Below are positions 52,525 through 61,309 of a DNA stretch of 64,000 nt, one piece after another; position 1 is the first letter of the stretch, and each line of letters starts with the position of its first letter. The notes beneath the pieces were generated by a model. That model was not told the DNA's origin. It ran no database searches and saw nothing but the letters and a program-made list of their open reading frames with translations. The position numbers and the translations under genes were made by a program. The DNA comes from a bacterium (GTDB lineage Bacteria; Hinthialibacterota; Hinthialibacteria; OLB16), in NCBI GenBank assembly GCA_022072055.1, contig JAJVIK010000021.1, positions 94,189-158,188 on the forward strand, written 5' to 3'.

Positions 52525-54873
52525 ATGCGAGCCATCCGTCCTGTTTTGAGAAGGGTCCGTGACCGCCCACTCGCGGATCGCGCTGATTTCAGATCCTTCT
52601 TTTTCGGCCGGTCCTTCGCCCTCGGCTTGCCGGCTGCACTGCTTTCCCTGATCACTTCTCCCGCTTTCGCCATCATTCCCACGTTCCGTCTGGAAGATCC
52701 CCCCATTGCGGGTCAGATGACACTCTATGGCGCTGTTGAGATCGATCAGAACGTTGGAATCCCGGTCGCGGTCGGGGACTTCAACGGAGACACGTTCCTG
52801 GATTGCGCGAGTTCCCGGATGGTGGCGGATGTCACTGGGCACGGACCGCTTCGGGACTCGGCGGGAATGGTGCATGTCTACTTCGGCGATGGGAATCTCG
52901 CGGGGAGCGTGGACTTGGCAAGCCCCTCGGCGGGCATCCTGGTCATTCTGGGCGCGGCGGCGGGGGATATTCTGGGGGATGAACTCTGGTCGGGGGACAT
53001 CAACGGTGATGGTTTTGATGATCTTCTGATCGGCGCGCAAGACACGGACGGCCCTGCTGGGAACCGTATCGGCGCGGGCTCGTTGTATATCCTGTTTGGA
53101 CATGCAGGTCTTAGCGGAACGATTGATCTGCTCACTCCACCCGGTTACGTGACCCAGATTCACGGCGAGCACAGTGAGGATCGCCTCGGCATTTGGATGA
53201 GGGCCGGAGATGCGACCGGAGATGGCATTGACGATGTCCTGGTGGGCGCGGATGGGGACGACGAAGCCGCGCTCAACGCCGGGGCGGCTTACCTGATTCA
53301 CGGCTCCACCGAAGACTGGCCCGCCGGTATCGATCTCAAGTCCCCCACTCAAGTCACGGTCACAAAGTTCCTGGGGCGAGATGGACACGACCGCTTCGGG
53401 AGCACCCTCAACATCGGGGACATCAACGGCGATGGGAAGAATGATGTGATCATCGGCGCGGGATTGAATCGCGCGGGAGCCTCGCTGGAGGGTGGTCCCG
53501 GCGCGGGCGCGGGAGATGGCCCCGACAACAACCGTCTGTTCGCGGGCGAGGCCACGGTGTTCTTCAATCCGGGAATGTGGCCGGCTCTGGTTCAGTCCGG
53601 CGCGCCCCCCGCATCGGTCTCGATGACCGTGGTGTACGGGAAATTCTCCGGGGAGTATCTCGGCGAGGAGATTGTCGCGCTGGACATGAACGCCGATGGT
53701 TCGGATGAGCTCGTGCTCGGGGCGCTGGTCGCTTCCCGGTTTGGACGAAGCGCCTGCGGCGCGGGGTATATCCTTCCAGGTGGCAAGCGCTTGGAGGGGA
53801 GGAGTATCGATTTGCTTCTGCCTCCGATGGATGTGCCCGTGACCGAAATCGTGGGAAGGCGCAACGCCGACATCTTCGCCGACACGATGGTGGACGCGGA
53901 TGTGGACGGGGATGGCTTCGAAGACCTGCTGATGGGGAGCCCGCTCTATGACGAGGGCTCCGCGATGGAGATCGGTAGAGTGGACATCCTCTTCGGCCGC
54001 TCCGAACCGTTCCCCGCCCTGATTGATCTCCTGAATCCGCCCAACACCACTCGCATGGCGGCGATTGTGGGGCCGGAGGCCAATGACATCCTGGCCTATT
54101 CCGGGGCGGCGGGGGACTGGGACAAGGACGGCTATGGGGATCCGATCCCCAACGCCATGGGGGCACGGGGCGCCGGGAACCGGTTCCCGCTTTCCGGGGA
54201 TGTTCAGATTGTGAGCGGCGCGCTGCTCTCCGCGCTGGCGCCCACATTCACGGTCACCGAAACCCCCACCGAGGGACCCCCTCCCACCGCGACCGCCACG
54301 CGGACCCTCACCCCCACCCGAACCGGGACCGCCACCCGAACCGAGACGCCGACCCAAACCGTGACCGAAACCGAAACAGAGACTCCAACCGAGTCTCACA
54401 CGCCAACCGCGACAAGCACCTCGACCCTGACAGCCCCCCCCACTCCGAGCGAAACGGAGACCCCGACCGCGAGCGGGACCCCTTCCTCCACGCCATCGAA
54501 TACTCGGACCGCAACAACCACTCCGACAGAGACTGCCAGCCCATCCGCCAGCCCCACCCTTTCTGTCACTCCCTCGGTCACGCCGACCGCGACGGCTTCC
54601 CTTTCCCCCACGGTGACCTCCACCGGGCAACCTTCCTCCACTCCCACGCCTTCCCCCTCGGAGACGGCCACCGCCACTGCCACCGAAACCGTCACGGACT
54701 CTCTCACTCAGACCCCCTCCCCGACCGAGACAGGAACCGCAATGATGTCAGAGACCCCCTCGGAAAGCCCGACTCTCACCCCCACCCGCTCGGCGGATTT
54801 TGACGGGAACGGCCGAGTGGATGGCGCCGATCTGTTGCTGCTCCTTCGGGAAATTGTGGGACCACCTGAGTAG
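52525..54873 (+). CDS. Secreted FG-GAP (integrin alpha-like) beta-propeller with Thr-Pro linker and EF-hand tail
   Basis: 782 residues from the ATG at 52525 (a TTG at 52504 is crowded by its SD). The leader is long: [12 protein letters not shown]..., then [19 protein letters not shown], so the signal peptide is late. At least six FG-GAP repeats follow, each with a calcium-binding loop: [74 protein letters not shown] and possibly DWDKDGYGD. Residues from about 575 to 755 are a Thr/Ser/Pro/Glu-rich low-complexity stalk. It ends with [17 protein letters not shown], a single dockerin-like half-repeat. Function is probably surface adhesion or substrate binding. Confidence 0.85.
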   Translation: MRAIRPVLRRVRDRPLADRADFRSFFFGRSFALGLPAALLSLITSPAFAIIPTFRLEDPPIAGQMTLYGAVEIDQNVGIPVAVGDFNGDTFLDCASSRMVADVTGHGPLRDSAGMVHVYFGDGNLAGSVDLASPSAGILVILGAAAGDILGDELWSGDINGDGFDDLLIGAQDTDGPAGNRIGAGSLYILFGHAGLSGTIDLLTPPGYVTQIHGEHSEDRLGIWMRAGDATGDGIDDVLVGADGDDEAALNAGAAYLIHGSTEDWPAGIDLKSPTQVTVTKFLGRDGHDRFGSTLNIGDINGDGKNDVIIGAGLNRAGASLEGGPGAGAGDGPDNNRLFAGEATVFFNPGMWPALVQSGAPPASVSMTVVYGKFSGEYLGEEIVALDMNADGSDELVLGALVASRFGRSACGAGYILPGGKRLEGRSIDLLLPPMDVPVTEIVGRRNADIFADTMVDADVDGDGFEDLLMGSPLYDEGSAMEIGRVDILFGRSEPFPALIDLLNPPNTTRMAAIVGPEANDILAYSGAAGDWDKDGYGDPIPNAMGARGAGNRFPLSGDVQIVSGALLSALAPTFTVTETPTEGPPPTATATRTLTPTRTGTATRTETPTQTVTETETETPTESHTPTATSTSTLTAPPTPSETETPTASGTPSSTPSNTRTATTTPTETASPSASPTLSVTPSVTPTATASLSPTVTSTGQPSSTPTPSPSETATATATETVTDSLTQTPSPTETGTAMMSETPSESPTLTPTRSADFDGNGRVDGADLLLLLREIVGPPE
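54238..54790 (+). repeat. Degenerate Thr-Pro-Thr coding repeat
   Basis: About 550 nt of low-complexity DNA with irregular repeats of ACC/ACT-GAG/CCC units encode alternating 'TPT', 'TET', 'TPS' motifs in the FG-GAP protein. Related but shorter tracts occur at about 16335-16450 and 58435-58580. Such tracts change length easily by slippage. Confidence 0.75.
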
Positions 54874-54884
54874 AAAACTTTGGT

Positions 54885-54913
54885 TTGACCTGGAATGCCG
54901 GGTGCCGTAGGAT
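54885..54913 (+). promoter_or_regulatory. Promoter of the aldehyde dehydrogenase gene
   Basis: TTGACC (54885-54890), a 17-nt spacer and TAGGAT (54908-54913) lie 47 nt before the ATG at 54960 and just beyond the stop of the FG-GAP gene. Confidence 0.55.
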
Positions 54914-54959
54914 TTCGCCTCCGATTCAATTCCGATACGAGACAACAAGGAGAACCCAC

Positions 54960-56438
54960 ATGGCCACAGCGGTTTTGACCCCCGAAAGCGTCCTGCCCAA
55001 GCAGGCGAAATTGCTCATCAACGGCGAGTTTGTCGATGCCGCCTCGGGAAAGACCTTTGAAACCCCCAACCCAGCCACAGGCGAGACCCTTGCGGTGGTG
55101 GCTGAGGCCGACAAGGAGGATGTGGACCGCGCGGTCAAGGCGGCGCGGAAAGCCTTTGAGGAAGGCCCTTGGAGCGGCATGAACGCGCGGGCGCGCGGAA
55201 GGTTGCTCCATCGCTTTGCCGAGCTGGTTGCCGAGAACGCCGAGGAGCTTGCCACCCTGGACACGCTCGATAACGGTAAGCCGATCCGCGAGACCAAGAA
55301 TGTGGACCTCCCGCTTGTGATCGACTGTCTGGAGTATTACGCCGGGTGGGCTGACAAGATCGAAGGCGAAACCATCCCGGTCTCGGGCCCCTTCCTGAAT
55401 TACACGCTCAAGGAGCCTGTGGGTGTGGTCGGGCAGATCATTCCCTGGAACTTCCCGCTTCTGATGGCGGCCTGGAAGCTTGGTCCCGCGCTGGCCACCG
55501 GCTGCACGGTGGTCCTGAAGCCCGCCGAGCAGACCCCGCTCAGCGCGCTGCGTCTGGGCGAGCTCCTGTGCGAGGCGGGATTTCCTCCTGGGGTGGTCAA
55601 CATCCTGCCCGGATATGGTCCCACCGCCGGGGCTGCTCTCGCCTCGCACATGGATGTGGACAAGGTGGCCTTCACCGGCTCCACCGAGATCGGACGGCTG
55701 ATCATGGAGATGGCCGCCAAGAGCAACCTCAAGAAGGTGACCCTCGAACTGGGGGGCAAGGCCCCCAACATTGTCCTGCCGGACGCCGATCTTGACGCCG
55801 CGGTCAAGGGCGCGGTCACCGGGATCTTCTTTAATCAGGGCGAGGTGTGTTGCGCCGGCTCTCGTCTGTTTGTCGAGGACTCAATCCATGATGAGTTCCT
55901 GAACCGCCTCAAGAAGCACGCCGAGAGCATTCAAGTGGGGAATCCGCTCGATCCCAACACCCAGATGGGCGCCCAAGTTTCGGAGGAGCAACTGGAACGG
56001 ATTCTGGGCTACTGCGAGAGCGGCAAGAAGGATGGGGCCAAGGTCCTCACCGGAGGTGAGCGAAACACCGCCGCGGGCAGCGGCTACTTCATGAAGCCGA
56101 CCATCTTCGCGGAGGTCAAGGACAGCATGAAGATCGCCCGGGAGGAGATTTTCGGGCCGGTGGTCTCCGCGATCCGTTTCTCCGAAACGGGGGATGCCAT
56201 CCAGCGGGGGAACCGGACCAGCTACGGTCTTTCCGCGGCGGTCTGGACCAGTGATGTTAAGAAGGCTCACAACATCGCCCGGAAGCTCCGCGCGGGGGTG
56301 GTGTGGGTGAACACGTACAATGTGTTTGACGCCGCCTCGCCCTTCGGCGGGTATAAGGAGAGCGGCATCGGGCGCGAACTCGGAAAGCACGCCTTGGCCA
56401 ATTACCTTGAAACCAAGAGCGTGTGGGTGGCGCTGTAG
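54960..56438 (+). CDS. NAD(P)-dependent aldehyde dehydrogenase
   Basis: 492 residues from the ATG at 54960 (SD AAGGAGAACC; the promoter overlaps any earlier start). Motifs of the ALDH1/2 class: [29 protein letters not shown], catalytic Glu in [12 protein letters not shown], catalytic Cys in [23 protein letters not shown], and [14 protein letters not shown]. It oxidises an aldehyde to the acid; closest in pattern to retinal/acetaldehyde or betaine aldehyde dehydrogenases. A role in methylamine or fatty-aldehyde catabolism is conceivable, but there is no neighbour to prove it. A hairpin follows the stop. Confidence 0.95.
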   Translation: MATAVLTPESVLPKQAKLLINGEFVDAASGKTFETPNPATGETLAVVAEADKEDVDRAVKAARKAFEEGPWSGMNARARGRLLHRFAELVAENAEELATLDTLDNGKPIRETKNVDLPLVIDCLEYYAGWADKIEGETIPVSGPFLNYTLKEPVGVVGQIIPWNFPLLMAAWKLGPALATGCTVVLKPAEQTPLSALRLGELLCEAGFPPGVVNILPGYGPTAGAALASHMDVDKVAFTGSTEIGRLIMEMAAKSNLKKVTLELGGKAPNIVLPDADLDAAVKGAVTGIFFNQGEVCCAGSRLFVEDSIHDEFLNRLKKHAESIQVGNPLDPNTQMGAQVSEEQLERILGYCESGKKDGAKVLTGGERNTAAGSGYFMKPTIFAEVKDSMKIAREEIFGPVVSAIRFSETGDAIQRGNRTSYGLSAAVWTSDVKKAHNIARKLRAGVVWVNTYNVFDAASPFGGYKESGIGRELGKHALANYLETKSVWVAL

Positions 56439-56466
56439 GACGAGCATGCTTTGACCGCGGCAAATA

Positions 56467-56494
56467 GGAGGGACACGCTTCGTCGTGTCCCTCC
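56467..56494 (+). terminator. Hairpin after the aldehyde dehydrogenase gene
   Basis: GGAGGGACACG (56467-56477) pairs perfectly with CGTGTCCCTCC (56484-56494) over a CTTCGT loop, 28 nt after the stop. No T-run follows. Confidence 0.55.
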
Positions 56495-56780
56495 AGCCTC
56501 CTCCCGCGCGCGGGAAGGTCTCGTTGTCTCAAACCACCGACACCATCTCCGTTCATATCGATAGGCTAGTTGAAGAGTAGCGAGCGTAGCGTTGTCTCAA
56601 GATGCTAGCCGCGTGATGCAGGGAGATCGACCACGGTATTGATTCCACGTCACCTCTGGCCTCGGGCTCGTGTGGCTTGGTCCGCGAAGATGTTTCGATT
56701 AAAATCGATTTTCTAACTCTCTCAAAGCCTTTGATTTACCAATCAGTCCCAACAAAATGGATGAGAGCTAGACATACCAG

Positions 56781-56810
56781 TTGCATTTCACCTTGAGTTA
56801 TTGCTACCAT
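56781..56810 (+). promoter_or_regulatory. Promoter-like pair for the 56.9-60.4 kb cluster
   Basis: TTGCAT (56781-56786), an 18-nt spacer and TACCAT (56805-56810), about 70 nt before the SD and ATG at 56883. Confidence 0.4.
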
Positions 56811-56882
56811 AACCGCGAAACGGGTAAGCAGCGCGACATCTCCTTGCGTGTGGGAGGGCACTGGGAAACGTTTCGGGAGGTC

Positions 56883-58259
56883 ATGATGGCAAGGCGGGGA
56901 TGTGGAACGAAGCGGTGCTTGGGGGTTGTATTCGGCCTAGCCTGCGCGCTACACCCAGGGTGGGCGCAAGCGAATCCGACCTTGCAGGCTCTGGAGAGAG
57001 ACCAGGGGCTGATTCAAACGGCGGTCACCGACGGTGACTTGGCCGGCGCTTGGCTACGCTCAGTTTCCTCCCTGTACTCATGGAAGGATTACCCGGACTT
57101 TCCCTCCATCGTTAAGAAAATTGAGGAGAGTTACGCCTGGCTTCCAAAAGAGCGGGTCCGCCAGGAGTTCGAGGGGCGTCGGGCGTTGGTCAGCCAGACT
57201 CCCGACTGCATCGCGTGGCTGCATCTTGCGGTTCTGGGAATGACGCTGGAGGACTTTCCCGCGGCGTCCGCCTGTTTCCGAGAATCTCTCAAGGATGCGG
57301 GGCTGAGCTTGAACCCCTTTGTTCACGCCTACCACGGTCGCTCCCTCCTGTATCAGGGACAAGTTGAGGCGGCCACCGCTGAGTACGAACTCGCCGTTCG
57401 GTCCGCTCAGATCGATCCCGCAACCCGGTTTCGGGTTCGGCATCTGTTCCTGTCGGACCTTCTCGACGCAGGGCGCCTCAATTTGATTCTGAAATACGCA
57501 TCAGAGTGCTTGGACTCCGACTATGCCCTGGAGCGCGCGTGGGCCCTTGAGAATTGGATCTACTACCTCTGGTCCCAGGGGGCCTCGGAGGAGTTGGGGA
57601 GTCGGGTTCGTGAGCTCCAGGCGCTTTTCCCCACGCTGACGGTCCGACCCGAGCTGCCTTTTGAACAGGACCGATACGAACGCGCCCAGACTCTTCTCCG
57701 CGAGGTCGAACGGGCTTTGGCGGGCGACCCGGTGATGTTGATGGCAATGGACGAAGAGGCAACCACCATTGATTTCGCGAATGGTGAGTTCCAGAAGGCC
57801 TTGGACAGGCTTGACCCGTGGGCGCGGCGGTTCCCGATTTCGGAGTATGGGACCTGGACCGATGTCCAAACGAAAGAGGTTGGAGTCTGGGTGAATTATG
57901 TTCACGCGGCGGCCCTTGCGCGCCTGGGACGGCTCCAGGAAGCGGAGAGTGAGTTTCGCAAGATTCTCCTGCATGTCCCCTTCGCCGAGTTCTCGGGACG
58001 GGTGGTGGATGTCTACGGGTGGCTTGGGTATGCGCTCAAGGCTCAAGGGCGCCTGGAGGAGGCTCGCGACACCCTTACGATCGCCCTCACCCTGGATGTC
58101 AGCCGCGCGGATGCTTCCACCACGAAGGGACTGCCTCACGACTTCTCCCAGGAGCGGGTCAAGTCGGGCGAGACCTCGTCTCAATTGCGCGCAAGCATCG
58201 TGAAGCAATATGAGGAGCTTCAAGCAACGCCGCAAACCCCGAACGGAGGAGGCAACTGA
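56883..58259 (+). CDS. Exported helical-repeat (TPR-like) protein
   Basis: 458 residues from the ATG at 56883 (SD GGGAGG; a second ATG at 56886 has better spacing). A signal peptide follows (CLGVVFGLACALHPGWAQA). Repeated helix pairs look TPR-like: FPAASACFRESLKDAG, AYHGRSLLYQGQVEAATAEY, HAAALARLGRLQEAESEFRK, VYGWLGYALKAQGRLEEARD. TPR proteins in the periplasm usually scaffold complexes. The stop overlaps the next ATG (TGATG), so it is coupled to the linker protein. Confidence 0.72.
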   Translation: MMARRGCGTKRCLGVVFGLACALHPGWAQANPTLQALERDQGLIQTAVTDGDLAGAWLRSVSSLYSWKDYPDFPSIVKKIEESYAWLPKERVRQEFEGRRALVSQTPDCIAWLHLAVLGMTLEDFPAASACFRESLKDAGLSLNPFVHAYHGRSLLYQGQVEAATAEYELAVRSAQIDPATRFRVRHLFLSDLLDAGRLNLILKYASECLDSDYALERAWALENWIYYLWSQGASEELGSRVRELQALFPTLTVRPELPFEQDRYERAQTLLREVERALAGDPVMLMAMDEEATTIDFANGEFQKALDRLDPWARRFPISEYGTWTDVQTKEVGVWVNYVHAAALARLGRLQEAESEFRKILLHVPFAEFSGRVVDVYGWLGYALKAQGRLEEARDTLTIALTLDVSRADASTTKGLPHDFSQERVKSGETSSQLRASIVKQYEELQATPQTPNGGGN

Positions 58260-59026
58260 TGGCCGCTTCGACTTCACGCTTGCGGGTCCTGACTGCGCTT
58301 CTTGGAGGGCTGGTCGGGATTGCGGCCCTTTCGGGGGTGAGGGATCTCGTTTGGCGGCAGGAAGACTCGAGTCCGCGGGCCGACCGGATCCTGATCGCGC
58401 CGGCCCTTGCGAACAATCCGCCAGTGCCCTCCGCCACTCCAAGCAAGACTTCAACGCCGGTTCCAACGCCCACTCGGACCAAGACCAACACACCGATCCC
58501 CACCCCCACCCGGACCAAGACCAACACGCCGACGCGGACCAACACTCCGACTTTCACGCCGACACCAACGCCAACGGATCCCTGCGATGACACCACCCCA
58601 GGAAACTGGCAGGCTATCCCCGCGGTCCCTGATTGCCCACTCAATCAAAACCCGGCGGCAAAACTCTGGGAGAAAACGGATGATTGCGGAAACAAGCTTG
58701 AATTATGGTGCGAACCGGCGGGGGCGGCGGCGTACAAGCTAAAATACAATGGGACCGTCGTTCATGTCTGCATTTACGATAATGGGCAGAACGTTTGGTA
58801 CTACAAGATGACAGCCAACGGAAAGCGCTTTCACAGCACGTATAGCGAAACCATGGATCCGGACCACGATGGCAGCAGCCTTGATGAAGGAACGAAGAAT
58901 AAATACGACTGGAAGGTCTACTGGTACGACTGTATCGGTGGCGCGTGGGTTTCGGGTTACCCAAAGTGCCTCGAGCACGACACAATGAACAGCGGCATAA
59001 CTGGTGACCCCAGCGCGTGCCCGTAA
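58259..59026 (+). CDS. Signal-anchored protein with Thr-Pro linker and Cys-rich domain
   Basis: 255 residues. An N-terminal hydrophobic segment (LRVLTALLGGLVGIAALSGV) anchors or exports it. A Thr-Pro-Arg linker (about 57-110) carries near-perfect repeats of TPTRTKTNTP. The C-terminal ~145 residues contain eight Cys (CDD, DCPLN, DCGNKLELWC, VCIYD, YDCIGG, KCLEHD, SACP) and many Trp/Tyr (NVWYYKMTANG, DWKVYWYDC). This looks like a disulfide-bonded extracellular domain; I know no family for it. Its start overlaps the upstream TPR-like gene by 1 nt. Confidence 0.7.
   Translation: MAASTSRLRVLTALLGGLVGIAALSGVRDLVWRQEDSSPRADRILIAPALANNPPVPSATPSKTSTPVPTPTRTKTNTPIPTPTRTKTNTPTRTNTPTFTPTPTPTDPCDDTTPGNWQAIPAVPDCPLNQNPAAKLWEKTDDCGNKLELWCEPAGAAAYKLKYNGTVVHVCIYDNGQNVWYYKMTANGKRFHSTYSETMDPDHDGSSLDEGTKNKYDWKVYWYDCIGGAWVSGYPKCLEHDTMNSGITGDPSACP
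58435..58580 (+). repeat. Direct repeats in the Thr-Pro linker
   Basis: The unit CGGACCAAGACCAACAC occurs twice, 36 nt apart, in the stretch that encodes the linker of the 255-residue protein, followed by a shorter CGGACCAACAC copy. It is probably a slippage-derived expansion. Confidence 0.6.
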
Positions 59027-59055
59027 TCACGCTGGCGGTCCAAAGGAGAGTTAAC

Positions 59056-60390
59056 GTGCAATCCTTAAGCCTGAGATTCGATCGAAAGAAAATCCTCATC
59101 GTGTTCTGCTTCTCCATCCTCGCCGCCTTAGCTCCAGCGGTGGGAGAAGAAGGGGTATCGACGGTGGCAACTTCGCCGATCGCGTTCTCCGGCCAAGCCT
59201 CCGGTGGAACACTGACCTTGGCACATCCGATAAACAGAGACGCGAAGTACATTGCGATTCAAACGACGGCCGGCGAATCAGCCGCCTCGGTGGCACGGCG
59301 GCTGGCCGACGCCATCAGCGCGGCCGACCCCTTCCGGTGGTGGGGGCCTTCAGTCCATACGGCCGCTGAGCAGCGAGTTAACGTGCGTGGATCGACAATT
59401 CTTGATTTGCCAGGGCGCCGCAATGGAGGCGGGTGGGTCTTGGGTGGAACGGAGACCGGCCTGGGCATTCCGCCCCCGCCGGTTTCGTTAAGCGCCTCAT
59501 ACGATCCCACGAAGGATCAGGTCCTGGTCAACTGGGTAAATCCGCCGGGGGGGTACGATTCCATCGCGCTGGTAACAAACGGCATTTTCCCCACGTCGCA
59601 ACCAGGTCAATCAACCAGCTGCGCCATCCCCATGATCCCCGACCCCGATATGGGCGGGACCATGGACATCTTGGTGGTCGGCTACCGGAAAGATGTTCCC
59701 TCCAATGCGGGCGCCATCACGGTGGATCGGTCCTCCCAGGAAGAGATGATCAACACGCCATTCTCCCTGAACGTCGCCCCCAATTGGTCGGCGTGGTCGG
59801 ATGAGGGCAGTCTGAGCGCGGTTCAAGACGGGTCAGCGGTCAGCCTCGAAATGGGCGACCGTGGCGACGTCGTGGCCGAGGGGAAACGGCTGTATCCCTA
59901 CCCCGGCACTCCCGGCGAAAAGCGGTTCTTTCAGGTTGTCAAGACACACAAACCTGAATCCAATGCCGGAGTCTGGAGGAAGTTTGTCGGCCTCGCCTCG
60001 GGACACAGGTATCGGGTGCACCTTCGAGTCAGCGCACTGGGCATGAGCGACAACCAGGGAGACTGGACAGCGTCTGTCCACGCGGCCCACAACGATCCTT
60101 CGGGAAGGGACTTGACCACCGCCCAGCTCAGTGGGATGGCCCCGTTGCCCGATGGAGAGTCGGGACCTCAAGCCGGGCGTATTGTTGGGCTCGGACCGAG
60201 CACATCAACGCGGGGGAATTGGATGGAGTGCTCAACCGGCGGCGATGCCCCCGGAAGGGCGATTTCCGATCTGACGCTTCCGGAAGGGGTGAGTTCGATA
60301 ACCGTGTGGCTCAGGTGCCGTGGGCCGATTCCCGAGGGAGTTGGCCTCGATTGGATCAAGCTGGAAGACCTCACCGAAAGCTCCCCTTGA
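59056..60390 (+). CDS. Secreted beta-rich protein of unknown function
   Basis: 444 residues from the GTG at 59056, which has SD AAAGGAGAG; an earlier GTG at 59017 overlaps the upstream stop. Signal peptide KKILIVFCFSILAALAPAVG. A middle fibronectin-like part (PPPVSLSASYDPTKDQVLVN, WVNPPGGYDSIALV) precedes a C-terminal galactose-binding-like beta domain (GVWRKFVGLASGHRYRVHLR, SSITVWLRCRGPIPEGVGLD). No enzyme motif is seen. Third member of the 56.9-60.4 kb secreted set. Confidence 0.65.
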   Translation: MQSLSLRFDRKKILIVFCFSILAALAPAVGEEGVSTVATSPIAFSGQASGGTLTLAHPINRDAKYIAIQTTAGESAASVARRLADAISAADPFRWWGPSVHTAAEQRVNVRGSTILDLPGRRNGGGWVLGGTETGLGIPPPPVSLSASYDPTKDQVLVNWVNPPGGYDSIALVTNGIFPTSQPGQSTSCAIPMIPDPDMGGTMDILVVGYRKDVPSNAGAITVDRSSQEEMINTPFSLNVAPNWSAWSDEGSLSAVQDGSAVSLEMGDRGDVVAEGKRLYPYPGTPGEKRFFQVVKTHKPESNAGVWRKFVGLASGHRYRVHLRVSALGMSDNQGDWTASVHAAHNDPSGRDLTTAQLSGMAPLPDGESGPQAGRIVGLGPSTSTRGNWMECSTGGDAPGRAISDLTLPEGVSSITVWLRCRGPIPEGVGLDWIKLEDLTESSP

Positions 60391-60532
60391 GTACGGGTTC
60401 GTTCCACTCGAAAACCGGTCATTTGTCGTCATTGAGCGTGAGGTCACTTGCCGCGCCTTTCCGCTCGTGGAGAGGGTGGGAGGGAGGTCTTGCGCGGTTT
60501 CCTTTCGTGCCCCGCGCGGGCAGAATACCCCC

Positions 60533-61309
60533 ATGATCGGGAAACTTGCTTTTTCCCCCGCCTGGGGGGCTTTCCTTGTCCTCCTGTTTGAGGTCGGCTC
60601 CGCCGCCCAAGGGATTTCTTCCACCCCGAACTCAACGACCGCCTCAATCCCTGTTTCGGTCACCGAAACGATTCCCCCGCCGCTCACGCATTACATGGGG
60701 CGGGAAATCGCCCAGACCATGCACTACAGCGGCGCGCCCTGGCTGGTTCGGGAAGCCAGGGACCGTGAGGAAGACTGCAAGACCCTGCTCAGGGTGCTGG
60801 ACCTGAAACCGGGGATGACGGTGTGCGACCTCGGTTGCGGGAATGGGTTCTACACGCTGCGGGTGGCCAAGGCGGTGGGTCCGGGCGGCAAGGTGTACGC
60901 CGTGGATATTCAACCCGAGATGCTGGACCTCCTCGCGGAGCGCGCGGAGATCGAGAACATCACCCACTTTGTCCCGATTCTGGGCACGGTGGTCGATCCC
61001 AAGGTGCCGGAAAACGAGTTTGACCTCATCCTGCTGATTGATGTCTACCACGAGTTCTCCCATCCGGAGCACATGCTGCGGGCCATTCGACGGAGCCTCA
61101 AACCCAACGGTCGCCTGGCGCAGGTTGAGTTCCGCGCCGAGGATCCGAATGTGCCGATCAAACCGGAGCACAAGATGAGCAAGGAGCAGATCCTGAAGGA
61201 ACTGAACCCCAACGGTTTCAAGCTGGTGGGCCAATTCGACGGGCTGCCGTGGCAGCATGTGATGTTCTTCGAGAGGGATCAGGGATGGAAACCCGCCGCT
61301 GGGAAGTAG
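60533..61309 (+). CDS. Exported class I SAM-dependent methyltransferase
   Basis: 258 residues from the ATG at 60533, chosen because it begins a signal peptide (FSPAWGAFLVLLFEVGSAAQ); 71 further in-frame upstream codons lack an SD. The methyltransferase fold is complete: motif I VCDLGCGNGFYTLRVA, motif II KVYAVDIQPEMLDLL, motif IV FDLILLIDVYHEF, post-motif SLKPNGRLAQVEF. Such signal-bearing methyltransferases recur in Planctomycetes-like genomes; the substrate is unknown. The last 25 nt overlap the metal ATPase gene, so the two are coupled. A periplasmic site is odd, since SAM is cytosolic. Confidence 0.8.
   Translation: MIGKLAFSPAWGAFLVLLFEVGSAAQGISSTPNSTTASIPVSVTETIPPPLTHYMGREIAQTMHYSGAPWLVREARDREEDCKTLLRVLDLKPGMTVCDLGCGNGFYTLRVAKAVGPGGKVYAVDIQPEMLDLLAERAEIENITHFVPILGTVVDPKVPENEFDLILLIDVYHEFSHPEHMLRAIRRSLKPNGRLAQVEFRAEDPNVPIKPEHKMSKEQILKELNPNGFKLVGQFDGLPWQHVMFFERDQGWKPAAGK

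Larger units (their letters stand above)
56439..56882. other. 444-bp intergenic stretch with hairpin, palindrome and promoter
   Basis: Holds an 11-bp hairpin (56467-56494), a perfect 12-bp AT-rich palindrome AAAATCGATTTT (56701-56712), and the promoter-like pair 56781-56810. The 9-mer TTGTCTCAA occurs twice (near 56524 and 56593), and GGCTAG/CTAGCC (near 56573 and 56612) could form a weak stem. No ORF with an SD is visible. Confidence 0.45.

Noticed and set aside
52483..54630. 715-codon minus-strand frame
   Set aside because: It mirrors the FG-GAP repeats and TPT linker; the Gly/Arg-rich low-complexity start has no SD or known domain.
54238..54790. Possible CRISPR or satellite array
   Set aside because: The repeats are irregular, in frame and code for a Thr/Pro-rich linker; there are no spacers or constant repeat units.
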